A stretch of 64,000 nucleotides of DNA from Azonexus sp. (GTDB taxonomy: Bacteria; Pseudomonadota; Gammaproteobacteria; Burkholderiales; Rhodocyclaceae), in assembly GCA_031274715.1 (NCBI GenBank), contig JAISPT010000069.1, forward strand, positions 25,581 through 89,580, read 5' to 3'. Shown one piece after another: positions 52,511 to 60,541 of the stretch. The notes under the pieces were generated by a model that was not told where the DNA came from, ran no database searches, and saw nothing but the letters and a program-made list of their open reading frames with translations. Positions within the stretch are counted from its first letter, which is position 1. Every line of letters begins with the position of its first letter. A program made the position numbers and the translations under genes.

Positions 52511-53869
52511 ATGAAATCCCTGTTCGACCAAGCCGAAGCCGATCCCCTGGACTTCTCCCCACCGCTGCTGCGCCTGCAGGATGCGCCACCCAATCCCTTG
52601 GGCCGTAAGGTATTGTGGTTGCTGTTCGGCCTCTTGGGTGCCCTGCTCGTCTGGGCCTTGATCGGCAAGCTCGACATCGTCGCCGTCGCCGAAGGCAAGC
52701 TGGTGCCGGAAAGCTACCTGCAAATCGTCCAGCCATCCGAATCCGGCATCGTCAAGGACATCCTGGTCAAAGAAGGCCAGGGAGTCAAAGCCGGCCAGGT
52801 CCTGATCCGCATGGATTCGTTGATCACCGAAGCCGACGCCAAGGCAATCGAAGCCGAGTATCAGCGCAAGCGCCTGACGCTGCGCCGCATCGAAGCCGAA
52901 CTGAGCGGCCAGCCCTTCCAGGGGCAGCCCGACGATCCCCCGGCGCTGGCCGAGGAAATCGCCGCCCAATACCAGGCCAACCGTGGTGCCCTGGAAGCCA
53001 CCATGGCCGAGGAACGCTCGCGCTTGGTCAAGGCCCGGCAAGAGATGGCCGCCGCCCAACAGGTAAAGAAGAAACTTGAAGAAGTCTTGCCGCACTACCG
53101 TCAGCAGGACAAGGCTTACGAGAAACTGGTCAAGGACGGTTTTGCCGGTGCCCTGATGGGCAGCGACAAGAAGCGCGAGCGTCTGGAAAAGGAGCAGGAA
53201 CTGCAAACCCAGGGCTTCCTGATCGAATCGGCCAAGGCCGGCATGCTGCAATCGGAAAAGAAGCTGGCCCAGATCGATTCCGATTACCGCCGGCAACTAC
53301 ATGCCGAGCGTAACGAGATTCAGGGACAAGTCGACCGGCTGGCCCAGGAACTGGCGAAGCAGACGCACAAGCAAGCGCTATTGGAACTGAAGGCGCCACA
53401 GGATGGCGTAGTCAAGGATCTGGCGACCCATACCGCGGGCGCCGTCGTGCAGCCGGGAACGATCCTGCTGACGCTGGTGCCGGAGGACGAAATCCTGCGG
53501 GCCGAGGTCTGGGTATCGAATGAGGACATCGGTTTCGTGCGGGAGGGACAACCCGTCAAACTCAAGTTCGCCGCCTTTCCATTCCAGAAATACGGCATGG
53601 TCGAGGGGACGGTCGAGCACATCAGCGCCGATGCGGCGGACGGCAATACCCCCGCTGGCAACGCCCATGACCCAACTGGTCGCCAGCCGCTGGTATACAA
53701 GGCGCTGATCCGACTCAAAGCCATGCAACTGGAGATGGATCACCAGCGTTTCATGCTTTCCGCCGGGATGCAAACGCACGCGGAAATCTGGCTCAGAGAT
53801 CGGACGGTGATGGAATACCTTCTCTCACCCGTCAGAAAGGCTTGGCATGAGGCAGCAAGAGAACGTTAG
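52511..53869 (+). CDS. Type I secretion membrane fusion protein (HlyD type)
   Basis: The 452-residue periplasmic adaptor links the ABC transporter to an outer-membrane channel. It has a cytoplasmic N-terminus, one membrane helix (KVLWLLFGLLGALLVWALIG, about residues 35-55), a lipoyl-like half (VQPSESGIVKDILVKEGQGVKAGQVLI), a long coiled coil (about 120-280) and the returning half with ELKAPQDGVVKDLATHTAGAVVQPG. The start is ATG 52511; an upstream TTG at 52493 is possible and neither has a good Shine-Dalgarno. No TolC-like gene is in the window, so the outer-membrane partner must be elsewhere. Confidence 0.92.
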   Translation: MKSLFDQAEADPLDFSPPLLRLQDAPPNPLGRKVLWLLFGLLGALLVWALIGKLDIVAVAEGKLVPESYLQIVQPSESGIVKDILVKEGQGVKAGQVLIRMDSLITEADAKAIEAEYQRKRLTLRRIEAELSGQPFQGQPDDPPALAEEIAAQYQANRGALEATMAEERSRLVKARQEMAAAQQVKKKLEEVLPHYRQQDKAYEKLVKDGFAGALMGSDKKRERLEKEQELQTQGFLIESAKAGMLQSEKKLAQIDSDYRRQLHAERNEIQGQVDRLAQELAKQTHKQALLELKAPQDGVVKDLATHTAGAVVQPGTILLTLVPEDEILRAEVWVSNEDIGFVREGQPVKLKFAAFPFQKYGMVEGTVEHISADAADGNTPAGNAHDPTGRQPLVYKALIRLKAMQLEMDHQRFMLSAGMQTHAEIWLRDRTVMEYLLSPVRKAWHEAARER

Positions 53870-53952
53870 ATTTGACCACGAGTCGAGCACCAGCCTGACC
53901 TAGTCACCAAGCCACCCTGGCGCCGAAGGCTCTCCAAACTCGTGGCGAGGAA

Positions 53953-53974
53953 ACCCCAGACCAAAGCCTGGGGT
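53953..53974. terminator. Hairpin between convergent hlyD and sppA
   Basis: A 7-bp stem ACCCCAG/CTGGGGT with an 8-base loop lies between the two convergent genes. No long T run follows on either side, although CTTTTTC occurs about 15 bases later on the plus strand. It may act as a weak bidirectional terminator and marks the right border of the island. Confidence 0.35.
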
Positions 53975-53989
53975 GACTCACGGCCTTTT

Positions 53990-54955
53990 TCAGCGCAACT
54001 GTGGTGCCGTCGCCGCCGACTCGAAAAAGCTATTCCAGAAGCTGGTGAAGGTATTGGCTCCGAAGCGCCTGGCAAAACGCTCGGCGAAATTTTCCCTGAC
54101 CGAGTAGTCGATCAGCTTTTCGGCTTGGATCACATCACGCGCCACCGAGTCCACGCTGCCGAGCCCGTCGGCCAAGCCACGCTCGACGCTTTGTCGCCCG
54201 GTCCACACCAGGCCGGAGAAGGTATCCGGCGCCTCCTTGAGGCGCTTACCGCGCCCGGTCTTGACCACGTCGATGAACTGCTGGTGGATGTCGTTCAGCA
54301 GCAACTGGGCATGCTCGCGCTGTTGCGGCATCTGGGGCGAGAACGGGTCGAGGAAGCCCTTGTTGTCGCCGGCCGTCAACAGGCGCCGTTCGACGCCCAG
54401 CTTGTCCATCGTCCCGGTGAAGCCGAAGCCGTCCATCAGCACGCCGATCGAGCCGACAATGCTGGCCTTGTCTACATAAATCTTGTCGGCCGCCACCGCG
54501 ATGTAATAGCCGCCGGAAGCACAAATGTCCTCGACTACCGCGTACAGCGGCTTGTCCGGATACTTACCGCGCAGCCGCCGGATTTCGTCGTAGATAATCC
54601 CCGCCTGGACCGGGCTACCACCGGGACTGTTGATGCGCAGGATGATGCCAGCTGCATGCTCGGCCGCAAAGGCGCTGCTCAACGCTTCGACGAGTTTTTC
54701 GCTATTGGCTTCGCCCCTGGCCTGGATGATGCCGTTCAGATTGACCAGCGCGGTATGCCGCTGCTGCTGATCGGCCTCGCTGCCCCAATTGACGACAGCG
54801 ACCAGGATGAAGGCCACGTAGGCGAAACCGAGCAGCTTGAAGAACACCCCCCAGCGCCGCCGCGTCCGCTGCTCCTGCAGGGACGCGAAAGCCAGCTTTT
54901 CGAGCGTCTGGCGCTCCCAGCCGGGCGTTTGGTTCGAGGATTGAGGATTGTCCAT
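53990..54955 (-). CDS. sppA: Signal peptide peptidase SppA, S49 family
   Basis: The 321-residue short-form SppA has one N-terminal membrane helix (GVFFKLLGFAYVAFILVAVVNW) and a periplasmic protease domain. INSPGGSPVQAG leads to the catalytic Ser in EDICASGGYYIAVAADKIYVD, where the Lys of ADKIY supplies the base in related enzymes. It digests cleaved signal peptides in the membrane. I chose the ATG read from 54955; a longer frame back to 55162 is not family-like. In relatives it lies next to the RsmI-type methyltransferase gene, here about 19 kb away. Confidence 0.9.
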   Translation of the reverse strand: MDNPQSSNQTPGWERQTLEKLAFASLQEQRTRRRWGVFFKLLGFAYVAFILVAVVNWGSEADQQQRHTALVNLNGIIQARGEANSEKLVEALSSAFAAEHAAGIILRINSPGGSPVQAGIIYDEIRRLRGKYPDKPLYAVVEDICASGGYYIAVAADKIYVDKASIVGSIGVLMDGFGFTGTMDKLGVERRLLTAGDNKGFLDPFSPQMPQQREHAQLLLNDIHQQFIDVVKTGRGKRLKEAPDTFSGLVWTGRQSVERGLADGLGSVDSVARDVIQAEKLIDYSVRENFAERFARRFGANTFTSFWNSFFESAATAPQLR

Positions 54956-55183
54956 AGTCGTTCTGCCGTTCCAGATTCCAGATTGATGTTGCTTTTGACC
55001 TCGGAAATCGCCGGAGGTTTCAGTTGATTGCCGTGACGAGGCCCGCCGGGACACTTTCCCGACTCCGGAACGTATATGCGCTACGGATCGAGCTGGGCAA
55101 GTATAGCGTGGAATCGCCGGATAAATATTCCAAACGCGCGGTCGGGTCGGGGCCTGTTTCACCCGCTACGGCGGGAGTGCTGA

Positions 55184-55834
55184 TCAGCCGCGATCCCGCA
55201 GCCAGCGGTCGAGATCCGGCACGCTGCCGAGCACTGCCAGCGGCGCGCATTCGAGCAAATGCTCGGGTGGATGCGCGCCATAGGTCACCGCCAAGGCATC
55301 GACGCCGGCATTCTTGGCCATTAGCAGGTCGTGCGAGGTGTCGCCGATCATCACCACCGTCTCGGCGGCGACGGCGAACTCGGCCATCAGTTCCTGCAGC
55401 ATTTGCGGATGCGGCTTGGAATGGCACTCGTCGGCACAGCGCGAGGCGAGGAAATACGGGCGCAGGCCGGAATGGTCGAGCGCCCTTTCCAACCCCAAGC
55501 GGCTCTTGCCGGTGGCGACCGCCAGCGCATGCCCAGCAGCTTGCAGGCGAACCAACATGTCGCGCACGCCGGCGAACAGGGTCAGCTTGTGATCGCCGGA
55601 CAGATAATGATGGCGATAGCGGTCGACCATCGCCTGGCATTGGTCCGGCCGCAAGTCGGGCATGACGTGCCGCATCGCATCGGCAAGACCGAGGCCGATC
55701 ACGTGGCGGGCCTGGTTGTCGTCCGGTACCGGCAGTTCAAGGTCGCGGCAGGCGGCCTGGATGGCCTGGACGATGGCGGCGGCGGAATCGAGCAGGGTAC
55801 CATCCCAGTCGAAGACGATCAGTTGATATTTCAT
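55184..55834 (-). CDS. HAD-superfamily phosphatase (phosphoglycolate phosphatase-like)
   Basis: The 216-residue HAD subfamily IA hydrolase starts YQLIVFDWDGTLLDSAAAI, where FDWDGT carries the nucleophile and acid/base aspartates. AVATGKSRLG supplies the Thr of motif II, SKPHP the Lys of motif III and VVMIGDTSHDLLMAKNAG motif IV. The substrate is not determined. It overlaps rluC by four bases, as is common in betaproteobacteria. The 228 bases between it and sppA hold no gene. Confidence 0.88.
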   Translation of the reverse strand: MKYQLIVFDWDGTLLDSAAAIVQAIQAACRDLELPVPDDNQARHVIGLGLADAMRHVMPDLRPDQCQAMVDRYRHHYLSGDHKLTLFAGVRDMLVRLQAAGHALAVATGKSRLGLERALDHSGLRPYFLASRCADECHSKPHPQMLQELMAEFAVAAETVVMIGDTSHDLLMAKNAGVDALAVTYGAHPPEHLLECAPLAVLGSVPDLDRWLRDRG

Positions 55835-56835
55835 GGTCGGGACAAAATTTGTTCGAGGTTATCGGCGGAAAATTCGCGCGCGTTGCCGGCATCGGCCGCG
55901 GCAATGGCGGAACGGATGCCGTCCGGCAGCGGCGCGATGCATTCGAGCGGCGCCGCCGTCAGCGGATGCCGGAAAGCCATCCGCCAAGCATGCAGTGCCA
56001 TGCGTTTGAGTCCTTGCCCTTTGAGTTGGCGATTGAACGCGAAATCCCCATATTTCTCATCGCCGAGAATCGGGAAACCGAGATGTGCCAGATGCACGCG
56101 AATCTGGTGCGTCCGCCCGGTCTTCAACTGGGCCTCGATGAGGCTCATCGTCGGCCAGCGGGCGAGCAAGCGGAATACCGTATGCGCGGCCTTGCCCTCG
56201 GGCTGCACCGCCACTCGTCGTTCACCGCTCTCGGTCAGATACTTGTGCAGCGGCGCCTTGACGTGCTGCGTGGCGTTCAGCCAGCGTCCCTTGACCAGCA
56301 CCAGATAGCGCTTGTCGGCCCCGGCACCGTGCTCGCGGAACATGTCGTGCAGGGCGGTCAAGGCCAGCCGCTTCTTGCCCACCAACAGGATGCCGGAAGT
56401 CTCGCGGTCGAGCCGATGCGCCAGTTCGAGGAACTTCGCTTGCGGCCGCTGCCGGCGCAACGCCTCGATGACCCCGAAGCTGACGCCGCTGCCGCCGTGG
56501 ACGGCGATGCCCTCGGGCTTGTCGATGACCAGCATCGCCTCGTCCTCAAACAGGATCGGCAACTCGACCCGCTGCTGGGCGGCTTCGTCGATGTCGCGTT
56601 GCGGCCGCTCGGCGAGGCGAATCGGTGGAATGCGCAGCTTATCCCCAGCGCACAACCGATAGGTAGCATCGACCCGGCCGCTGTTGACCCGTACCTCCCC
56701 GCTACGCAGGATGCGGTACAGGTGGCTTTTGGGAACGCCCTTGCAGTGGCGGATCAGGAAGTTGTCGAGGCGCTGGCCCTGCGCTTCGTCACCGACCACC
56801 AGATGGGTGACGGAATTGTTACCAGCACGAATCAT
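55831..56835 (-). CDS. rluC: 23S rRNA pseudouridine synthase RluC
   Basis: The 334-residue enzyme makes pseudouridine at positions 955, 2504 and 2580 of 23S rRNA. An N-terminal S4 RNA-binding domain (QRLDNFLIRHCKGVPKSHLYRILRSGEVRVN, about residues 20-75) precedes the synthase domain, whose catalytic Asp is in HRLDRETSGILLV. LKTGRTHQIRVHLAHLGFPILGDEKYG is also diagnostic. It is divergent from rne, a conserved arrangement. Confidence 0.93.
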   Translation of the reverse strand: MIRAGNNSVTHLVVGDEAQGQRLDNFLIRHCKGVPKSHLYRILRSGEVRVNSGRVDATYRLCAGDKLRIPPIRLAERPQRDIDEAAQQRVELPILFEDEAMLVIDKPEGIAVHGGSGVSFGVIEALRRQRPQAKFLELAHRLDRETSGILLVGKKRLALTALHDMFREHGAGADKRYLVLVKGRWLNATQHVKAPLHKYLTESGERRVAVQPEGKAAHTVFRLLARWPTMSLIEAQLKTGRTHQIRVHLAHLGFPILGDEKYGDFAFNRQLKGQGLKRMALHAWRMAFRHPLTAAPLECIAPLPDGIRSAIAAADAGNAREFSADNLEQILSRP

Positions 56836-56845
56836 TTTCTAATAT
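56816..56845 (+). promoter_or_regulatory. Candidate rne promoter
   Basis: TTGTTA at 56816-56821 and TAATAT at 56840-56845 are 18 bases apart in the only AT-rich stretch between rluC and rne. Its use would give an rne leader of about 385 bases, comparable to the long leader known for rne in enteric bacteria. The -35 overlaps the first codons of rluC. Confidence 0.4.
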
Positions 56846-56852
56846 ACTGCCT

Positions 56853-57240
56853 TTGTTTTACGTCTCGGTTTGCAAGAGACTCGGAACCGTCAGACCGCCC
56901 GCCCCCGCATCGTTTTATGCGGCCGCTGTGCGGCAGGCTCAGGGATCTCACTTGCGCGACCGGCGCAAGCCAGACCAACGTGATTCGACTGGTTAAGTTC
57001 ACTCACCAAAAGCAGTGATGTTAATGGATTAACCCGCTTCAAGCACGCACGGATTGCCCGTTGCAGGAATTTCCGGGCCGCGCCTTCGACCATTTTGTCT
57101 GCCTCGCGGCCCTCGTTCTGGACCAGCACTTTCACCATCGCCGATGCCTCCTTTCATGACGCAAACCGAGAACTGAAACTGTCGCTGCCTGCATGGGCGT
57201 TTCGTTGCCGTGCGCGAAAGCGCGCTGGAGCCCGAATACA
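56853..57240 (+). other. Long structured leader of rne
   Basis: The 388 bases before rne form several perfect short stems on the plus strand, for example CCGCAT/ATGCGG at 56905-56922 and CTTGCGC/GCGCAAG at 56951-56969. RNase E is known to control its own mRNA through a long structured leader in Escherichia coli; a similar role here is inference from layout and length. A minus-strand reading frame in the same region is listed separately. Confidence 0.45.
56890..57138 (-). CDS. Possible small protein antisense to the rne leader
   Basis: The 82-residue frame has a near-perfect AAAGGAGG site 8 bases before its ATG. It starts MVKVLVQNEGREADKMVEGA and continues with a basic helix (RKFLQRAIRACLKR) and a hydrophobic patch (LTSLLLVSEL), then becomes Pro/Arg-rich. 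It lies upstream of rluC in the same direction. The good ribosome site and ordinary composition of the first 60 residues favour a real gene, while the structured rne leader on the other strand argues for caution. No family is recognised. Confidence 0.4.
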   Translation of the reverse strand: MVKVLVQNEGREADKMVEGAARKFLQRAIRACLKRVNPLTSLLLVSELNQSNHVGLACAGRASEIPEPAAQRPHKTMRGRAV

Positions 57241-60000
57241 ATGAAACGCATGCTCTTCAATGCGACACAGGCGGAAGAACTCCGTGTCGCCATTGTCGAC
57301 GGTCAGAAACTGATCGATCTCGACATTGAATCCGCCGCCAAGGAACAACGTAAAAGCAACATCTACAAGGGCGTCATCACCCGCATCGAACCGTCGCTCG
57401 AAGCCTGCTTCGTCGACTATGGTGCCGAGCGCCACGGCTTTCTGCCGTTCAAGGAAATCTCTCGCGCTTTTTTTCAGCCGGGCGTCGAGGCCAGCAAGGC
57501 CAAGATCAATGAGGCCCTGAAGGAAGGTCAGGAACTGATCGTCCAGGTCGACAAGGATGAGCGCGGCAACAAGGGCGCGGCACTGACCACCTACGTCTCG
57601 CTGGCCGGCCGCTACCTGGTCCTGATGCCGAACAATCCGCGCGGCGGCGGTGTCTCGCGCCGCGTCGACGGCGACGAGCGCGCCGAGCTGCGCGAGGTCA
57701 TGGATCAGCTCGAGGTGCCCAACGGCATGAGCCTGATCGCCCGTACCGCCGCCATCGGCCGCCAGGCCGAGGAATTGCAATGGGACCTGAATTACCTGCT
57801 GCAACTGTGGAGTGCCATCGAAGGGGCGGCCAAGCAGCAAAGTGGCGCCTTCCTGATCTACCTCGAAGGCTCGCTGGTAATCCGCGCCATCCGCGATTAC
57901 TTCCAGCCGGAAATCGGTGAGATCCTCATCGACACCGACGAAATCTATGAGCAGGCCAAGGCCTTCATGGGCACGGTGATGCCGGGCAACGTCAATCGCG
58001 TCAAGCGCTACCGCGACGACGTGCCACTGTTCTCGCGCTTCCAGATCGAACACCAGATCGAGACCGCCTTCGCCCGCCAAGTCAACCTGCCCTCCGGCGG
58101 CGCCATCGTCATCGACCACACCGAGGCGCTGGTCGCCGTCGACGTCAACTCTGGCCGCGCCACCAAGGGCTCCGACATCGAGGAAACGGCCTTCAAGACC
58201 AACCTCGAAGCGGCCGAGGAACTGGCCCGCCAGTTGCGCCTGCGCGACCTGGGCGGCTTGATCGTCATCGACTTCATCGACATGGAGAACAGCAAGAACC
58301 AGCGCGAAGTCGAGAACCGCCTGCGCGACGGCCTGCGCTTCGACCGCGCCCGCGTCCAGATGGGCAAGATCAGCCGCTTCGGCCTGATGGAACTGTCGCG
58401 CCAGCGGCTGCGCCCGGCCCTGGCCGAAACCAGCTACATCTCCTGCCCACGCTGCACCGGTACCGGCCACATCCGCTCCACCGAGTCGGCGGCCCTGCAC
58501 ATCCTGCGTATCCTCGAAGAAGAGGCGATGAAGGAAAACACCGGCGCCGTGCATGTCCAAATGCCGGTGGACGTCGCCACCTTCCTGCTCAACGAGAAGC
58601 GCCCGGACATCGCCGCCATCGAACTGCGGCACAAGGTCAACATCCTGCTGATCCCCAACATCCACCTCGAAACGCCGGCCCACACAATTACCCGCCTGCG
58701 CCACGACGACCTGAACAACGAGGATTCCCGCGAACCCTCCTACCGGATGGTCGACGCCCCGATGGAGGAAGCGATCAAGCTGGCAACCCTGCAGGAATCG
58801 TCCAAACCCCGCCAGGAAGCCGTGGTCAAGGGCATCTCGCCGGAACAGCCGGCCCCCGTGGTCGGCGAAAAGGCAACCTCAACTGCCGTCATCCCGGCAC
58901 CGCAGGAAGAATCTGGCCTGTTCGCCAAGATCGCCTCTTGGTTCCGCGGTAGCCCGAAGCCAGCCGAACAGCCGGCGCCAGCAGTGGAACCGGCGCGCAA
59001 GCCGCGCGAAGGCCGCCGCGAGCGCGGCGAAAGCCGTGGCGACGGTCGGCGCAATGGACGCAACGGCAATCGTCGCCAAGAGGAGCGTGGCGAACGCCAG
59101 GAACGCGGCAACCGTGGCGAACGCCAAGCCGAGCGCGCCCCACGCGACGAGGCTGCCGCCCCAGCCGCCAACAGCGAACGCAAGGAGCGCCGTCCGCGCG
59201 GCGAGCGGCGCGACAAAACCGAACAGCGGCCGGCACAGGAAACCGGTGAAAACCAACTGCCGGCTGAAACCGCCAGCCTGACCACCCTACCTGCTGGTAC
59301 CGACATTCAGGAAGCGGCCAACGGCGAGGAAGGAACGACCCGCCGGCGCGGCCGGCGCGGTGGTCGTGGCCGCGGCGAAGGCCGGCGCCAGGAAGGCGAA
59401 GCCCTGGCCGCACCGGTCGCCACCGAGGAGTCGATCAACGCTGTTGAAGCAGCAGTACCCCTGTCCGATGCCAGCATCGCCGCTCCGGCGGAAGCCATCG
59501 TCGCTCAGTTGCCGCTGCCTATCACCGAAGAGCAGCCCATAGCCGAGCCGCAACAAGCTGTCGTCATCGCCCCAGCCGAGGTCGTCGCCGTTCAGCCGGA
59601 ACATGCCCCAGCAGTCGCTGAGCCTGTTCAAGCGCGCCCTGCCGCCGAACCGGCCGCTGCGATTGCGGCACCAGCTATCGAAACTGCTGCCGCGGAAGCT
59701 GCTATCGCCCCCACCTCTTTGACCACCGTCGCTGCCACCGAGCCGGCAAGCACAGTCGCGGTCGAAGAAGCCCCGGCCAGTGTGCCGGTGCCAGTCGTTA
59801 CCGCCGCACCGATTGCGGTCGCTGCAGCGGATTTGGAACAGACGCTGACTGACAGTGGCTTGGTCCTGGTTCAGACCACGACCGCCGCCGTCGCCCAGCA
59901 GCCGGAACCGCCGGTTCGCCTCGGCCGTCCGCGCAAGCCGAAAGCCGATGTCGGCCAAGTGACCGACGAACCGCTGATGATGGTCGAAACCGACAAGTAA
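57241..60000 (+). CDS. rne: Ribonuclease E
   Basis: The 919-residue endoribonuclease organises the RNA degradosome and processes rRNA and tRNA. It starts KRMLFNATQAEELRVAIVDGQ; an S1 domain (about 38-120) is followed by the RNase H-like and DNase I-like catalytic regions with VAVDVNSGRATKG and VIDFIDMEN, which hold the metal-binding aspartates. The zinc-link is SYISCPRCTGTGHI. The C-terminal half is disordered: an Arg/Gly/Glu-rich RNA-binding stretch (about 590-690) and a long Pro/Ala/Val-rich tail (about 740-890), ending RLGRPRKPKADVG. The start at ATG 57241 gives the family N-terminus. Confidence 0.95.
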   Translation: MKRMLFNATQAEELRVAIVDGQKLIDLDIESAAKEQRKSNIYKGVITRIEPSLEACFVDYGAERHGFLPFKEISRAFFQPGVEASKAKINEALKEGQELIVQVDKDERGNKGAALTTYVSLAGRYLVLMPNNPRGGGVSRRVDGDERAELREVMDQLEVPNGMSLIARTAAIGRQAEELQWDLNYLLQLWSAIEGAAKQQSGAFLIYLEGSLVIRAIRDYFQPEIGEILIDTDEIYEQAKAFMGTVMPGNVNRVKRYRDDVPLFSRFQIEHQIETAFARQVNLPSGGAIVIDHTEALVAVDVNSGRATKGSDIEETAFKTNLEAAEELARQLRLRDLGGLIVIDFIDMENSKNQREVENRLRDGLRFDRARVQMGKISRFGLMELSRQRLRPALAETSYISCPRCTGTGHIRSTESAALHILRILEEEAMKENTGAVHVQMPVDVATFLLNEKRPDIAAIELRHKVNILLIPNIHLETPAHTITRLRHDDLNNEDSREPSYRMVDAPMEEAIKLATLQESSKPRQEAVVKGISPEQPAPVVGEKATSTAVIPAPQEESGLFAKIASWFRGSPKPAEQPAPAVEPARKPREGRRERGESRGDGRRNGRNGNRRQEERGERQERGNRGERQAERAPRDEAAAPAANSERKERRPRGERRDKTEQRPAQETGENQLPAETASLTTLPAGTDIQEAANGEEGTTRRRGRRGGRGRGEGRRQEGEALAAPVATEESINAVEAAVPLSDASIAAPAEAIVAQLPLPITEEQPIAEPQQAVVIAPAEVVAVQPEHAPAVAEPVQARPAAEPAAAIAAPAIETAAAEAAIAPTSLTTVAATEPASTVAVEEAPASVPVPVVTAAPIAVAAADLEQTLTDSGLVLVQTTTAAVAQQPEPPVRLGRPRKPKADVGQVTDEPLMMVETDK

Positions 60001-60019
60001 GCTGGTTTTCGCAACAAAA

Positions 60020-60044
60020 AAAGGGCGCCTCCGGGCGCCCTTTT
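60020..60044. terminator. Bidirectional terminator between rne and the phosphatase gene
   Basis: A 9-bp stem AAGGGCGCC/GGCGCCCTT with a 4-base loop is preceded by a run of seven A and followed by TTTT, so it can terminate rne on the plus strand and the uvrB-phosphatase transcript on the minus strand. Confidence 0.88.
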
Positions 60045-60058
60045 CATTACAGCGGCGC

Positions 60059-60541
60059 TCAGCCCCGCCCTAATTTCTGCTTAGTTTCCTCGATCAGACC
60101 CTGTGCCGCGTCCTCAACCATGTCGAGGACAATATCGAAACCGTGGCCGAGGCCGTAGTAGGGATCGGGCACCTCGTCGTCCTCGAAATGCTTGGCGTAC
60201 TCCATGAACAGCTTGATGCGCTGGCTTTGCTCGGGTGTCGCCAGGCGCTGCAGGTTGTCGAGATTGGTCCGGTCCATGGCCAGGATCAAGTCGAAATAGT
60301 CGAGATCCTGGCGAGCCACCTTGCGTGCCCGCAGTTGCGACAAGTCGTAGCCACGCACCATCGCCGCCCGCTGGGTGCGCGCGTCCGGCGCCTCGCCAAC
60401 GTGGTAGCCGTGGGTACCGGCCGAATCGACCTCGACCTTGTCTTCGAGTCTGTTCTGCTGGATGTATGCGCGCAGCACGCCCTCAGCCGTAGGCGAACGG
60501 CAAATGTTACCCATGCAGACCAGCAGCACGCGATAGCTCAT
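60059..60541 (-). CDS. Low-molecular-weight protein tyrosine phosphatase
   Basis: The 160-residue cytoplasmic phosphatase has the complete CX5R active site at the N-terminus (VCMGNICRSPTAEG, Cys9 and Arg15) and the general acid Asp in VPDPYYG near residue 125. ILAMDRTNLDNL is also family-typical. It could act on tyrosine-phosphorylated proteins such as polysaccharide kinases, but no kinase gene is near. It overlaps uvrB by four bases. Confidence 0.92.
   Translation of the reverse strand: MSYRVLLVCMGNICRSPTAEGVLRAYIQQNRLEDKVEVDSAGTHGYHVGEAPDARTQRAAMVRGYDLSQLRARKVARQDLDYFDLILAMDRTNLDNLQRLATPEQSQRIKLFMEYAKHFEDDEVPDPYYGLGHGFDIVLDMVEDAAQGLIEETKQKLGRG

Noticed and set aside
34557..53989. Antiphage defence or prophage island
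   Set aside because: No nuclease, restriction, integrase, phage structural or toxin-antitoxin genes were seen; the contents fit secretion and surface proteins.
54956..55162. 69-codon N-terminal extension of sppA
   Set aside because: No family similarity; the usual short cytoplasmic start followed by the membrane helix begins at the ATG read from 54955.
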